Assembly (NCBI RefSeq): GCF_008831285.2
Contig: NC_045140.1
Span: 18,288,370-18,352,369, forward strand
Origin: Nymphaea colorata
Lineage: Eukaryota; Streptophyta; Magnoliopsida; Nymphaeales; Nymphaeaceae
DNA: 64,000 nucleotides
Direction: 5' to 3'
The position numbers were made by a program, and so were the translations under genes. The first letter of the stretch is position 1. Each line of letters begins with the position of its first letter. The notes under the pieces were generated by a model that was not told where the DNA came from, did no database searches, and saw only the letters and a list, made by a program, of their open reading frames with translations. Of this stretch, positions 1 through 11,413 are shown piece after piece.

Positions 1-2360
1 CCTTGAAGTTGTTAGATCAGTACAGGAAAAAGTCTACTCTTTACAGAACAAATACCCTTCTTGTACCCCTTGGTGATGATTTCAGATATGCGAGTACAGA
101 TGAAGCAGAATCTCAGTTTAGTAACTACCAAATGCTATTTGACTATATCAATTCTAATCCATCTCTCAATGCTGAGGCGAAATTTGGCACACTAGAAGAT
201 TACTTTCAAACTCTGCGTGCTGAGGCAGAAAGGATAAATTTTTCTCTGCCCGGTGAGATAGGTTCCAGTGTCCTTGAAGGTTTCCCTTCTTTGTCAGGAG
301 ACTTTTTTACCTATGCTGACAGGCAGAAGGATTATTGGAGTGGATATTATGTTTCAAGGCCATTTTTCAAGGCTGTTGATCGTGTATTAGAGGAAACCCT
401 GCGGGCATCTGAAATTATGTTTTCTTTGGTCCTGGGTTACTGTTACAGAGCACCTTGTGCTAAGTATCCCATCAGTTTTTCTGACAAGCTGACAGCTGCG
501 AGGAGGAATTTAGCACTTTTTCAGCACCATGATGGTGTAACAGGAACTGCAAAAGATCATGTGGTGGAAGACTATGGACTTCGAATGCATACTTCTTTAC
601 ATGACCTGCATATATTCATGGCAAAATCAGTTGAACTATTGCTAAATGTAAATCATGACAAAGCAGATCATAGTCAGTTGTCTCAGTTTGAGACAGAGCA
701 GGTGCGGTCAAAGTACAATGTTCAGCCCATACACCGTGTCATCGAAGTGCCTGATGGAAGTCTGGAGACAGTTGTGTTTTTCAATCCTCTTGAGCAAACA
801 AGAGAAGAAATTGTAATGGTGGTTGTAACAAGGCCAGATATATGTGTACTGTCGTCAAATTGGACCTCTTTAAGAAGTCAGATTGCTCCTGAGTTGCACC
901 ATCAAGAGGATGATTTATTCACTGGGAGGCATCGTGTTTTCTGGAAAGCTTCTGTTCCGCCATTGGGTCTACAAACCTATTATATTGTCAATGGGTATGT
1001 GGGATGCGAGAAACCAAAACATTCAAAAATGAAATTGCTTGGTGGCTCAAAACCTTTGTCTTGCCCTGCTCCTTACACATGTTCAAAGCTTGTGAAGGGT
1101 GTCATAGAGATTCAGAATCACTTGCATACACTTACGTTTGATGCCAAGCATGGCCTTTTGCAGAAGGTTTCCAATCATAAAGACAGTAATGTAAGGGTTG
1201 TTGCGGAAGAAATTGGAATGTATTCTAGCATGGGAAGCGGCGCATATCTCTTCAAGCCTACTGGTGAGGCTCAACCAATTGTGCAGGCAGGTGGAAGGAT
1301 TGTAATTTCAGATGGTCCTTTTATGCAGGAAGTATATTCTTACCCCAAGGTGTCATCGGGCAAAACTCCTATTTCACATAGTACTCGTGTTTATCATGGA
1401 GAGGATACTGTTCAGGGTTTTCTGATAGAGAAGGAATATCATGTTGAGCTTCTTGGTCCCGACTTCAATGACAGGGAACTGATAGCTAGATTTAAGACAG
1501 ATATTGAAAATAAAAGAATTTTCTATTCAGATTTGAACGGTTTCCAGATGAGCCGAAGGGAAACCTATGATAAGATCCCACTGCAGGGCAATTACTATCC
1601 AATGCCGTCACTTGCGTTCTTACAGAACATTAAGGGACATCGCTTTTCTGTCCATTCTCGCCAGTCCCTGGGTGTGGCCAGCCTTAGAAATGGCTGGCTT
1701 GAGATTATGCTGGACAGACGACTAACACGTGATGATGATAGAGGTCTTGGTCAAGGTGTCATGGATAACCGCCCTATGAATGTTCTGTTCCACCTTTTGA
1801 TAGAATCCAATATTTCTGCTTCCACAAATACTAAAATGGAGGGTTCGGCAGCCCTGAACCCATCCTTGCTCTCTCACCGTGTTGGTGCTCACCTGAATTA
1901 TCCAATGCACGCATTTGTGAGCAAGAAAACAGAAGAAATTTCGGTTCAGTTACCTCCAAAAATTTTCTCTCCATTAATGTCTCCCTTGCCATGTGACGTC
2001 CATATTGTGCAATTTAAGGTCCCTCGTCCATCAAGATTCATGAGTGGGTCACTTGAAGATCTAAGGTTCTTACTTATTCTGCAGAGGAGGGGTTGGGATG
2101 CATCTTATTGCAAGAGGGGAGGATTTGGATGTTCAACACTAATAGATGGCATGTTTGATCTCTTCTCGGTTTTTAAAGATCTTGAGATCCTCGAAGCAAA
2201 AGCAACTTCTCTCAATACATTGCATGATGACACTGAGAATGTAGGGAACATTGAGGAATTACAGAGAAAGCAACTGCAGGAAATATCTGGTGAGGGACAA
2301 GTGATGCTCTATCCGATGGAGCTGCATGCATACAAATTGGGTATAAGGCCAAAGCAGTAA
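1..2360 (+). CDS. GMII: Golgi alpha-mannosidase II, C-terminal 785 codons (5' end outside window)
   Basis: Glycoside hydrolase family 38 enzyme of the Golgi lumen. It removes two mannoses from GlcNAcMan5GlcNAc2 during complex N-glycan maturation. The reading frame is open from the left edge; its first codon in the window is TTG (Leu), so this is an interior position and not a start. The family motif QHHDGVTGT lies near local residues 174-182 and supplies a zinc-binding His. Conserved later blocks include RPMNVLFHLLIESN and the C-terminal YPMELHAYKLG. The catalytic nucleophile Asp, the N-terminal membrane anchor and the first third of the protein lie outside the window (plant GMII is usually about 1,170 residues). 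There is no intron and no disruption in the 2.36 kb seen. The stop is TAA at 2358-2360. The downstream neighbour is convergent. Lysosomal or vacuolar GH38 enzymes are less likely because the C-terminal sequence is GMII-like. Confidence 0.93.
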   Translation, partial: LKLLDQYRKKSTLYRTNTLLVPLGDDFRYASTDEAESQFSNYQMLFDYINSNPSLNAEAKFGTLEDYFQTLRAEAERINFSLPGEIGSSVLEGFPSLSGDFFTYADRQKDYWSGYYVSRPFFKAVDRVLEETLRASEIMFSLVLGYCYRAPCAKYPISFSDKLTAARRNLALFQHHDGVTGTAKDHVVEDYGLRMHTSLHDLHIFMAKSVELLLNVNHDKADHSQLSQFETEQVRSKYNVQPIHRVIEVPDGSLETVVFFNPLEQTREEIVMVVVTRPDICVLSSNWTSLRSQIAPELHHQEDDLFTGRHRVFWKASVPPLGLQTYYIVNGYVGCEKPKHSKMKLLGGSKPLSCPAPYTCSKLVKGVIEIQNHLHTLTFDAKHGLLQKVSNHKDSNVRVVAEEIGMYSSMGSGAYLFKPTGEAQPIVQAGGRIVISDGPFMQEVYSYPKVSSGKTPISHSTRVYHGEDTVQGFLIEKEYHVELLGPDFNDRELIARFKTDIENKRIFYSDLNGFQMSRRETYDKIPLQGNYYPMPSLAFLQNIKGHRFSVHSRQSLGVASLRNGWLEIMLDRRLTRDDDRGLGQGVMDNRPMNVLFHLLIESNISASTNTKMEGSAALNPSLLSHRVGAHLNYPMHAFVSKKTEEISVQLPPKIFSPLMSPLPCDVHIVQFKVPRPSRFMSGSLEDLRFLLILQRRGWDASYCKRGGFGCSTLIDGMFDLFSVFKDLEILEAKATSLNTLHDDTENVGNIEELQRKQLQEISGEGQVMLYPMELHAYKLGIRPKQ

Positions 2361-3211
2361 GATTAAATGAAAATGCTTTTTGTAGTTCAGCGGGATTCAG
2401 CCTTGCCAGTCACCATTAGAAGCTTGTTTAGGTATGCCATTTTGATGTTCAAATTTCTTCTTCGCAAGCGAAGAATTTTATGGTGCAGTGTGCAATACAC
2501 TTGTGAACTGAGATGTATATCTTGATGAGAGAAAGAAGCCAACAAAGTGGAATGTTACAGGCTCGCCTATTGGGGAAAATGTCACAGGTTCGCCTATTGA
2601 AAAAAACAAGAACGTCATAGGTTAGCAGTACCGTCTGGTGAAGCAATTTAGCAGGTTCAAATCTTATAGTTATCAAACCTGTTGTCGATATTCTTGATCA
2701 ATATTTACAGCACACGGATGGTTCCATGGAGCAGTATGAAAATAATCCACTATGCGAAGCGTTGTTCTTGCTTCGGCTGTGTAACAACTGCTGTTCTACT
2801 TAGAACATTCTGAGGAATTTTGTCTATCAAATCTTCTTAACCACAGTTTAAACCAAGTTGCTTTTGCTTTCTTCCATTGGAACATTCAAAATTGGGGCTT
2901 TCAGTGCTGATCCTGATCTCTCTCTCTCTCTCACTCACACACACACAAACACACTCACACTTAAATATTGGGCGCGAGAGCAGGTGCTGAGGGACATACA
3001 CACGTCTAGATGCATGAACAATTGAACATGCAGACTAGCAGTCACAGGAAACTCAATCCTGAGCCTTTGGTCCATATTCAATAAGATAAAAAAAAATGAT
3101 TTTTTATTAAGTTGATAAGAGAATACAATGAAGTAAACTCTAATGCTATTTTGACTTGTTCGCACGAAAGGAAGGGAAAAGGAAAGATTAAACAGCACGG
3201 TGTTCATTTCA
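2361..3211. other. Convergent spacer between GMII and the KONJAC1-like gene
   Basis: This stretch should hold both 3' UTRs. It contains an imperfect tandem repeat at about 2554-2613, built on a CGCCTATTG core in two copies. A mixed CT/CA microsatellite lies at about 2915-2965. I see no gene in it. Confidence 0.6.
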
Positions 3212-6200
3212 TTATAAAATAATCTCCGCCTGTACACTGATATTGAGAATCTTATTAGGCAGTACAACACAGTTGCTGACCACCACCTCATCCTCCACAA
3301 TCACGGACTCCCCTACATTTGAAGCAAATGGATTGAAAGTTGTCAAATTCAACTCCAAGATGGGTTAGTATCTTTATACAAATGTTAAAGTAAAAATGTG
3401 TACCTAGGATCGTTATTCCAAGTTTTGCAAAGTAATCTTCTATACCCTGTGAAAATGAACACTTAATTCAAGTGATTTCATGAACTTCAGGATGTCTTTT
3501 ACATGCAAAACAGCAAATATCATATATTCATATGGGTTACCACTAAAGTATTTGATTTGACCCACAGTTACCAAAATGAGAGCTAAAGGTAGGAACACTA
3601 TCAGGGTATAATACTTGCAGTACATGGGTGTGGGTGTGGGTGTGTGCGTAAAATTGAGTTAGTATGACATCAAAAAACGATGACAGCATGTGCACTTCTG
3701 CTAAGTATACTTTAACCATTCAAAGATTCACAGCCGATGATAGGAAACCCTACAGGAATGTATCTGATAATAGAAACTATAGGTTAGACATGGTTGCAAG
3801 GCTCGCAATAAACCAAAATGGCTTTGTTGTAGACCAAGAACTAGATGACATATCTTTGGTTTTATAAAGACATGAAACAGTGGTTATTTAAAAGAGAATG
3901 GTTAACCACAAATAAGGAATTAAACAATCACGATCTTTAAAATCAATTTGCATTCCATTATTAAACACAAATAAGGCTTAGCAAAAACACATTTTCTTTA
4001 ATCAATAATAACAACAAAATATGTGTACCGATCAACCTGAATGCATGTGTACAGCGATCCCCCTACTTTTACTCTAATCCATAGCTGAATAGCTGGTCAA
4101 ACCGTTACAGCTCCATAAGTTGAGAAATTACAATAATAGCATATGGGGTTGGAAGTAAGATACTAAGATTTATTCTTGATTTTATTTCAACCAGCATGAA
4201 GAAGATATTTCCTCTTCCATCATTCTGGCAACATAACCAACACAAATCCAGGCAATCAAGATACTATAAGTTGATTTTACTTCTTTCCAACATAAACGTA
4301 CTTCCCTTCTAACATTTTTCTAGTAACGTAGACAATATGACTGTAGGCAATAAAGATGTCAGAAAAAAAAATAAAAAGGAGTGAAGAAGAGCCACAGTCT
4401 CTATTCAAGCATTCACTGGAATTCTAGAAACCAGAAAATCCATGACAACTACTTCTCACATAAAGCACCAAACCTAAGGAAAACGAACAAATCAAGAAGG
4501 ACAACAGCAGTAAAAAAACAAAAGACGATAAAAACAGAATATTAAGCTGGTATTACATGGAAGCAAAGCTTTACCTGAACTCTTGACCATTTCCCTATAG
4601 ATGACTTCCATCCAACAATTGAGTGAGTAATTAATGCATGTTCCTGCCATTGTGGTAACCATTTATGATATAGTCAATTTGAAAAAATTAAAATGGAATA
4701 AATGTATTTATGTGCTTATGATTAGTGACTGGTACAGAATTAAAGCTGACCTTGACTTCAACATCATCAAGAATGATGCAAGTGATAAGTCTTGCACCAG
4801 CTCCTATACGAGCATTTGCAGATATGGAGACATTTGGACCAATCTGTTCATGTACAAATAATAAAGTCATCAAAATAGGATTGCAATGGGAATGCTGTAT
4901 TAAAAAAATGTATACAATTTGAAACTAATAACCTTTGCAGTCGGGTGAACTTTTGCAGAAGGATGAATGTAAACATCACCAATTATAGTGGGACTTCTAG
5001 TGCCATCACCAGTAGCCAAAAGGTCAGGGGAAGTATGCCGATATTGGGAAAGGTACAAAGCTGAGCATCTAAGGGACATTCTACAGAACATAGAAAAATG
5101 CCTTCTGATTATGCTGAAAAGCAGGTAGTGTCCATATATTAAAAACAGCAGAATGTCACATATATGATCATACCCTGGAGTCTTGATCTGCTCCCAAAAG
5201 TCCAAGGTCTCATAAGTGTACAACTTCTTTTTTCCAGCTAATGGGGATAAAATGTCCTGATCCAACCTCACAAAATCCATTGGGAGAGTCCTACCATAAA
5301 TTTCAAAGGTTAGACTGCGTTTTCCTCGACCTCAAGGTTGTTCAGTTTAGTGAACCAAATTTTTATTACAAGAGATGCACCTATTCCCTTCTCAAATTGA
5401 ACTATGTCCGTACATACACTGTAAACTAAAAGTCAATTGTCCAAATCACATTTGCCAAATTTGAGCATATGAGCACCACAGACATCTCTGTTTCAAATCA
5501 CATTACCGTATAAACATACCATAAAAAAATTAAACCTGCTCAAGATGATTCTCTTCAAAATATAAATTCCCTTCACTTAACATGCAATACATGCACAAAG
5601 AGATCATGTACACCACATTAACTTCAGAATGCTAAAAGTGGAGTTATAACCTAGTACATCCTAATCAGCTTACAAATCTAATATACAAGGATCAAGTTTC
5701 TTTAGCTACATCTATAAGTACAGCATCAGCCCCAGGCTTCCAGCTAATCGCAGCAGGGAACTAAGATTTAGAGGCAACTGTGTACAAGTATAAAAAGCTA
5801 CTTCCAGAAAATTTTGTTTGTTTTAGTGCAAAATTTATGTACAGCAAAGCCAATCATTGTCAAGAATTGTTAATGGATGATCTTGTGAAGATAGTGGATA
5901 TTTTATATGAAACAGACAAAGAAATGTTTTTGTGCATGTTAACATTAATGGCATCTGATGTAGTTTGTTACCATTTTGGTCCTTACTTGTATACAGTTCT
6001 TGTTAGGCCTTGTTTCATATAAAAGAGATCGAGGAGATTCCACTTCTCTAGTTTGAAAATATCTTTTGTGACTGAAGAGATGTTGACACTCTATTTCTCT
6101 TCCTATTCTAGTGAATGGCATGCAAATGAATTCAGAAACTTCCAAAGTATGACTGAATGCTATGATAATTGATAGCCAACAAAAGTGTTGTGATATTCTT

Positions 6201-9200
6201 TATTCAGTTGATGATACAAGATTGCTTTGTACTTTACATAAACCAAAAAAAGAAGTTCAAGCAGTAGGCTGCGCTCTTACTTAGTTGCTGATTGAAGAGC
6301 TTCAAAGCTGGATATACGCCGCAAAGTAGCTGAAAGTATAGCATAGGACTCAGAAATGGATAACAACTTCAAACAAAAAGCAACTAAATACAAATATCAT
6401 ATAGATAAAGATGAAAGGGTTTATGAAAGACAAAGCAAAAGGTATAGTTGAAATAGATTGCCAAGCATCAATCTGCACTATTTTCCAAATGATAAGAGTC
6501 AACATATTTTCAAATTCAGACTAGCATGTACTAAGATATGATGTAATATAAGAAAGAAAAAGGTAGAAATAAAGGCAAAAGTCCAATGTTAGTATGAATT
6601 TTAGTATGAACTAATCATGGCTTCAGCACGTTGGTAGGTGCATAGCATGGAAGCACCAAATAAGCAAATGATACCAAATCACTTTGTTTCATATGCATCT
6701 CTTTCTTTTCATAGGTCATCAACACAGGCACCTTCGATCTCATGAGCTTCTCTCTTCAGACATTAGGTTCAGCGCTAACGAGTGGTAGTCATCATTTTCT
6801 ATGTCAGGCATTATTGTTGGCACTTTTTTCGTTGCAACTAGACCATTTAAACTGGTCAATTGGCAGCCTTATCCGCCCATATTGCAGCATGTTTTGCCTA
6901 TGCTCCATTCATGAACATCAAAAGTAAGCACCATCCTGTTCCTAATGAATGCTCACTACCAGAAGATTTCAAAAGGAAAATTTTCATTTCCAGAAATAGT
7001 GACTATTTTCGTATAATCCTGTTGAGAAGTTCCCAAAAGTCCAAAACAAAGGACAACAGTGCCACTGCTGTTTCTTAAAAGTTTCTGACTTTATTAATGT
7101 CCAAGTGATTCCTTACCAAAATTCAAGTAGAAAACATTTTTAATGTGTATGCATACAGTACACAGATGGAAACTTCACTTCTCACATTTTGGCAGATATA
7201 AACCTCCGGTTGAAAAATTGAAAATCCAACTGAAGCAAGATTTCACTGACCTCTGTCTTTTCTTATGGTAGAAACATCTTGGATGACTGAGAAAATTTCA
7301 GTTGTAAATATATATACACCACAATTTATTAGATCACTTACCTGCAGAAGAAGCAACAAATAATCGTAAGAAATTTACATAGCATGAATATAATCATTTT
7401 GATAAACTTTAACAGCAAAGTCAAGCTTCTCAATCACTGATATATACATACAAAAGTCTCCGGTTTTTCTGTGTAGTGCAATAGTTCATTAGTTTCTGGA
7501 TCTGCCACTAACTCACCAAACTGGCTCGCTGACTCCGGAAATACCTGCATACGCAACAGATGATGACATTTTTTTCCTGCACAAATGAAAGCTTCTAGGA
7601 AGAATTCATAAAATCAAAAAGTAGGTTTCCAAACCCCCACATCAAACTCCATCCAAATAAAAAGTGCAAATGGGAAATCACACAACAATTATCAGGATTC
7701 ATGTCACAGCAACTGAATAACTTTACATAAACACCTAAGTCAGAATATGTGAAAAGAAACAATAATTGCCAACAAAGATGCTGAAAGAATGTATGCATGT
7801 TTTGGATATATTTGGTGATCCATCTTGGTGATTAGGCCATTCAATGATTCAATCCATTGAATAAAATCTAGCTAGCGAACAGATATCAGTATCAGGCTCC
7901 TGTTCATCCAGCTTCTGTTCCTCTATTCTGAGGATCTCAATGGACTTTTATACTATCTTTTATGAAAGTTCATTTTTTCTCATTTTTCAACTTGTCGAGA
8001 CATCCACAGTTCCTCATTATAAACAAGAATTTATTGCTTCCATTAAGGTATGCCATGCCAAACAATTCCTCTGTGTGTGCATGCTTTTGGTGCATGTGCA
8101 TGTACGCACAGAGGCACATTCTATGAAAGATAAAAAAAAATTAGTGCAGTTAGACAGTTACTCATTAATGGATACCTTACCTTGATGACTAAGACGGTGC
8201 CCATACCGCCATATCTTCTATGAGCATCTGCAACCAATGACCATCAATGAACAAGTTGTCAGGATAAAGTACAGAGACATTTGCTGCTTAATGTGGCAGG
8301 ACAAAACACATGAACGTAAATGTGATGGATCAAATGTTATAAAAGGTGTAGCGTATCGCGTATCGGTCGGGCCGACCTATACGCCGTATCGTAACGTATC
8401 GCAAACGTAGCGTACTGTATCGTAAAATTAATTTTTAAATTTTAAAAAATATTTAAAAATAATAAAAAATAGAGAAAAATCATTAAAAATCTGAAAAAAA
8501 ATGAACAAAAAATCAGAAATTAAGAAAAATGTATTCAAATATAAAAAAGATCATCATACATAAAGAACATTCATGTTTATTAACGATACATTCAAAAATA
8601 AGAAATCAAATTTTTAAGAATAACATATAAGCATCCATCACGATTTTAAACTTGAAAATTTTATAGAATCTTAGGACTTAGAGTCTTAGGACTTGGAGTT
8701 TTAGCAATTTTATAAGTTCAAAACATATAGTTATCATCTTTCCTGATTCAATGATAATATCTTCCAAATTGATGAATCCTTGGTTATTTTTTATGAAAAT
8801 GGGCAAAATTTCTCCCCCCTACGTCTATTGGAGTCTTTAAATACAAGAAGAGAGAGGGGAGGAGTGTTTAAACTTTTAAAAAATAAAGAAATATGTGTTT
8901 TCTCCCGTATCGTACGATACGGGGGTGTATCGCCCGTATCGTACGATACAGACGATATGCATACGATACGAACGCGTATCGTGTTTCAAACACGTATCGT
9001 ATAGGTTTTCTTGACCTATACGAGACGTATCGTACGATACGCGTCCGTATCATACGATACGGATAACATTGCATATCAACGAAAGATAATTCTAAAATAT
9101 CACAAAAGGGACATTTCTTTGAGCAATAGAACTGTTTTTTACAGGCAGAAGCTTACCCAGCATGTCTGGCAATGGGAAACTACAGCAAACATCACAATTC

Positions 9201-10082
9201 AACAGAACTATCTGTGACTGTTGAGAAACAAGGGAGAAAAGAAACGATCATGTCAATATAGAAAGAAATCCAATTGCTCCTGCTGATACTTTATCTACCA
9301 ATCTCAGTTGAAATTGTCTCTAGAAGATTAAACCAAATGCACAAACTAAAAGAACTCTATAGCAGGACATCGTAAAAGAAGTTAACCGGATTATCTTCCA
9401 TGATTAAATCTCTGAAGTTGTAAAGCCCCCCAGCAGATCCATGCGGTTTGTCTTCTCTTAGGTACCTAAATTCACAGCAAATGAAAAATTAAGATGTCAT
9501 TTTGCAAGATCCTATCAACAAACCAAGCCCGTTGATGGAATTCCATCAAAATTCTCCAACATGGGAGAAATATAAAGAACAAATCTAACACCAAACATTA
9601 CCTAACAGGAACTTTCAATTCGTTTGATACTGAAGAGACGAATAGTGCAAACTCGCGCTCTTCATAAAATCCTATAAGATAGATCTGCGCCAAGTTGGGG
9701 ATCTGCCATCAGAGACCAATCAATGTTTAGGAATTTTGAGAGATTCATTCAAGCCATCATCAAGAAGTAGAAAAACTAAGAGAAAAGACAGTGAACCCTT
9801 TTGCAAGCAGAAATTGGATGGTAGACCATTGGCTGCCCCGCAAGAGGGAATAGAGGCTTTGGTATGTTAAATGACAAGGGTCTGAAACGTGTTCCTGAAA
9901 TTCAGCAAAATGTCAAGCCAGAAGCTTCAATTTTTCCCAGAAATCTTACTTATAGACAAAATTTAGAACCAAAGGTTGCGTAAAGATTTCAAGTCTGAAG
10001 AAAAGCAATAAGAAGCAGACTCACCCTTCGTCGGACCACCAACCATTATCACGGCAACCACTCTGTCTTCCGAGCTACCCAT
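3212..10082 (-). CDS. KJC1: KONJAC1-like GDP-mannose pyrophosphorylase homologue (GMPPA type), 15 exons, 415 aa
   Basis: Exons, in transcript order: 10082-10025, 9894-9797, 9702-9602, 9465-9387, 9217-9157, 8227-8181, 7544-7452, 7341-7251, 6329-6281, 5290-5174, 5080-4933, 4843-4751, 4643-4575, 3446-3404, 3312-3212. All introns are GT-AG, all phases agree, and the sum is 1,248 nt (415 residues plus TAA), the length I recall for Arabidopsis KJC1. The N-terminus has a sugar-nucleotidyltransferase motif, [15 protein letters not shown], with the Thr-Lys insertion typical of the alpha type. It is followed by [13 protein letters not shown], the [16 protein letters not shown] block, and C-terminal hexapeptide repeats ([19 protein letters not shown]) forming a left-handed beta-helix. 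Known for the family: KONJAC proteins are thought not to be the main catalyst but to stimulate GDP-mannose pyrophosphorylase, supplying GDP-mannose for glucomannan. The start is [13 protein letters not shown]. The active beta-type enzyme (VTC1/CYT1) is a less likely identity. Confidence 0.93.
8333..9070. mobile_element. Palindrome-rich non-autonomous element in a KONJAC1-like intron
   Basis: It lies within the intron between exons 5 and 6. Both ends are dense in GTATCG/CGATAC words, including several copies of the 14-bp palindrome GTATCGTACGATAC at 8905-9065. They flank an AT-rich core of about 500 bp. The outermost bases are AATGTTAT at 8333-8340 and its reverse complement ATAACATT at 9063-9070, so this looks like a terminal-inverted-repeat or foldback element. 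I see no clear target duplication and no transposase ORF. The superfamily is not determined. Confidence 0.6.
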
Positions 10083-10179
10083 CTCATCAAACAAGATGAA
10101 GAGAGAACGGAAGAAGAATATAAATTTTGCAACTTAAGTGGCGTTTGAATACCTGGAATCAAAATCCTAGAATCTTAAT

Positions 10180-10235
10180 GCCCGGTATTTTATACCAGGC
10201 AAATGTGCAATGGAATTTCACTTCCACATTCCATT
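10180..10235. repeat. Two short inverted repeats, possible MITE remnant
   Basis: A near-perfect 21-bp palindrome at 10180-10200 (GCCYGGTATTTTATACC core) is followed by AATGGAAT at 10209-10216, with its reverse complement at 10228-10235. Upstream, GGCGTTTGAATACC at about 10140 resembles the end of the MITE seen at 36488. No target duplication was identified. Confidence 0.35.
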
Positions 10236-10322
10236 TTGGCCATGCACTTGGCATTCCTACACCATGAGCTAAGAAATAAACAAACAAATTAGAAAACATG
10301 CACCTGCAAATCGTTTAAAAGA

Positions 10323-10435
10323 TACATATGTTTTAGTACTCCAGAGGTTTAAATAAATATACATATATTTTGGTACTCCAGAGGTTTAAATACATCCACG
10401 TAATTCCACAGGTTTCAAATATACATATTTCTCAG
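10323..10435. repeat. 37-bp tandem repeat, two good copies and one decayed
   Basis: The unit carries TACTCCAGAGGTTTAAATA and recurs with a 37-bp period. A third, more diverged copy (TTCCACAGGTTTCAAATA) follows. It lies in the putative 5' UTR intron of the KONJAC1-like gene. Confidence 0.75.
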
Positions 10436-10470
10436 TACAAGGAATATGCAAGGACCTTCAATTAGCTCAC

Positions 10471-10528
10471 CTGCTGGAGCAGGAGAAGCAGGTGCTTCTT
10501 GAGAAACATGGATCTGATTCTTTAGAAC
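10471..10528 (-). other. Candidate non-coding 5' exon of the KONJAC1-like gene
   Basis: On the minus strand a 58-nt stretch is bounded by a good acceptor (CTACAG) and a good donor (GCAG then GTGAGC). It lies between the GC-rich upstream block at 11040-11240 and the coding start at 10082. The next downstream AG sits directly before the ATG. It could be a 5' UTR exon; it could also be chance or part of another transcript. Confidence 0.3.
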
Positions 10529-11413
10529 CTGTAGTTAAAGATTGCATAATGAGGAGCCTGCCTGGATGAATTCAAAGTTTCAAGCCATGAAAGGAAGATA
10601 ATATGCACAGTCGGATAGAAGCGAATGCCAGCAGAGTAAAATACGCGCAGTAAAGCTTAGATCTGACTTGACAAACAACAACTTTGAAACTGAAAATCCT
10701 ACCGAACACAAAGTATCAGAAAAGGGAACTGCACAAAGGATACCCGGGACGTGAAACCTAATACATGGCAAACCCACCTCTACCCTGCCATAGCAATTAC
10801 CTTTCAAAATTGAAACAACATAGATTTAACAGTAAGAAGAAGATTCACCAAAAATCGCCCGAAAGTAATAAACAGAATATTATGGTAAACAAAAAAAAAA
10901 TTGTTCTGCACAATTGAAGCAGATGGACCAAAATATCGTATGCACAGAGAGAGAGAGAGAGGGAGCCTTCAGCCAAAGGACGCAAACAGAGTTCTAGAGA
11001 AATGAAATCCAGAAACGTCACGGAAGAAATCGTCCCCAAATAGTGTAAATCACCCTTTACGAGCATCCAAGAAATGGCGCTCGCGCGCGAGAGAGAGAGG
11101 GTGAGGAATTGGTACCAGTGAAATGCGACGGTACTGAGCTCCTCTTCCCACGAGAAGGTGGATATCTGCTTCGTAAGTTTGCGGCTGGATTGATGAACGC
11201 GGAGCCAAGAGAGTGCGGTAAAGCGATGAGCAGGAACGCGGCCCTGCCGAGCATTAAGGAAAAGGGGAGAAAAAAAAGTGTGGCCTGTCTGGGTGGGACT
11301 TTAGATCCAGGCATTTTAGTTCCAGATCTGGTCGTGAAAACTCCTCGTTTTAGTTTTCTGTTTGACGGCGAATGACAAATGTTTAAGAAATTGAATTTTA
11401 GTTCCACTTTCAA
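10529..11413 (-). promoter_or_regulatory. Upstream region and likely transcription start of the KONJAC1-like gene
   Basis: 11040-11240 is locally GC-rich, with CGCG words and GA tracts (10941-10960 and 11089-11099). A possible 5' splice site (minus strand GTAAAG) lies at about 11060. This block is the most promoter-like stretch upstream of the minus-strand gene. Short ORFs here match no family I recognise. No clear TATA box was seen. Confidence 0.3.

Larger units (their letters stand above)
10083..10470 (-). other. Probable 5' UTR intron of the KONJAC1-like gene
   Basis: Immediately upstream of the start codon (minus strand) is a long pyrimidine tract ending in AG directly before ATG. This is the look of a 3' splice site. 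The stretch contains hairpin-forming sequences (10180-10200 and 10209-10235) and a tandem repeat at 10323-10435. It is an inference without transcript support. Confidence 0.35.

Noticed and set aside
3-5. Translation start at the left edge of the mannosidase frame
   Set aside because: The codon is TTG in the middle of a longer conserved protein; the true start is outside the window.
6742-6927. Plus-strand exon-like block inside a KONJAC1-like intron, with an acceptor-like CATAG at about 6714 and a donor-like AAAAGTAAGC at about 6918
   Set aside because: No frame gives a protein I recognise and no neighbouring exon was found, so a nested gene is not supported.
8868-9217. Open frames over the GTATCGTACGATAC palindromes
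   Set aside because: Arg/Tyr-rich translations are an artefact of the repeated hexamer.
11057-11413. Open frames on both strands upstream of the KONJAC1-like gene
   Set aside because: Mutually overlapping, no family match; more likely promoter and leader sequence.
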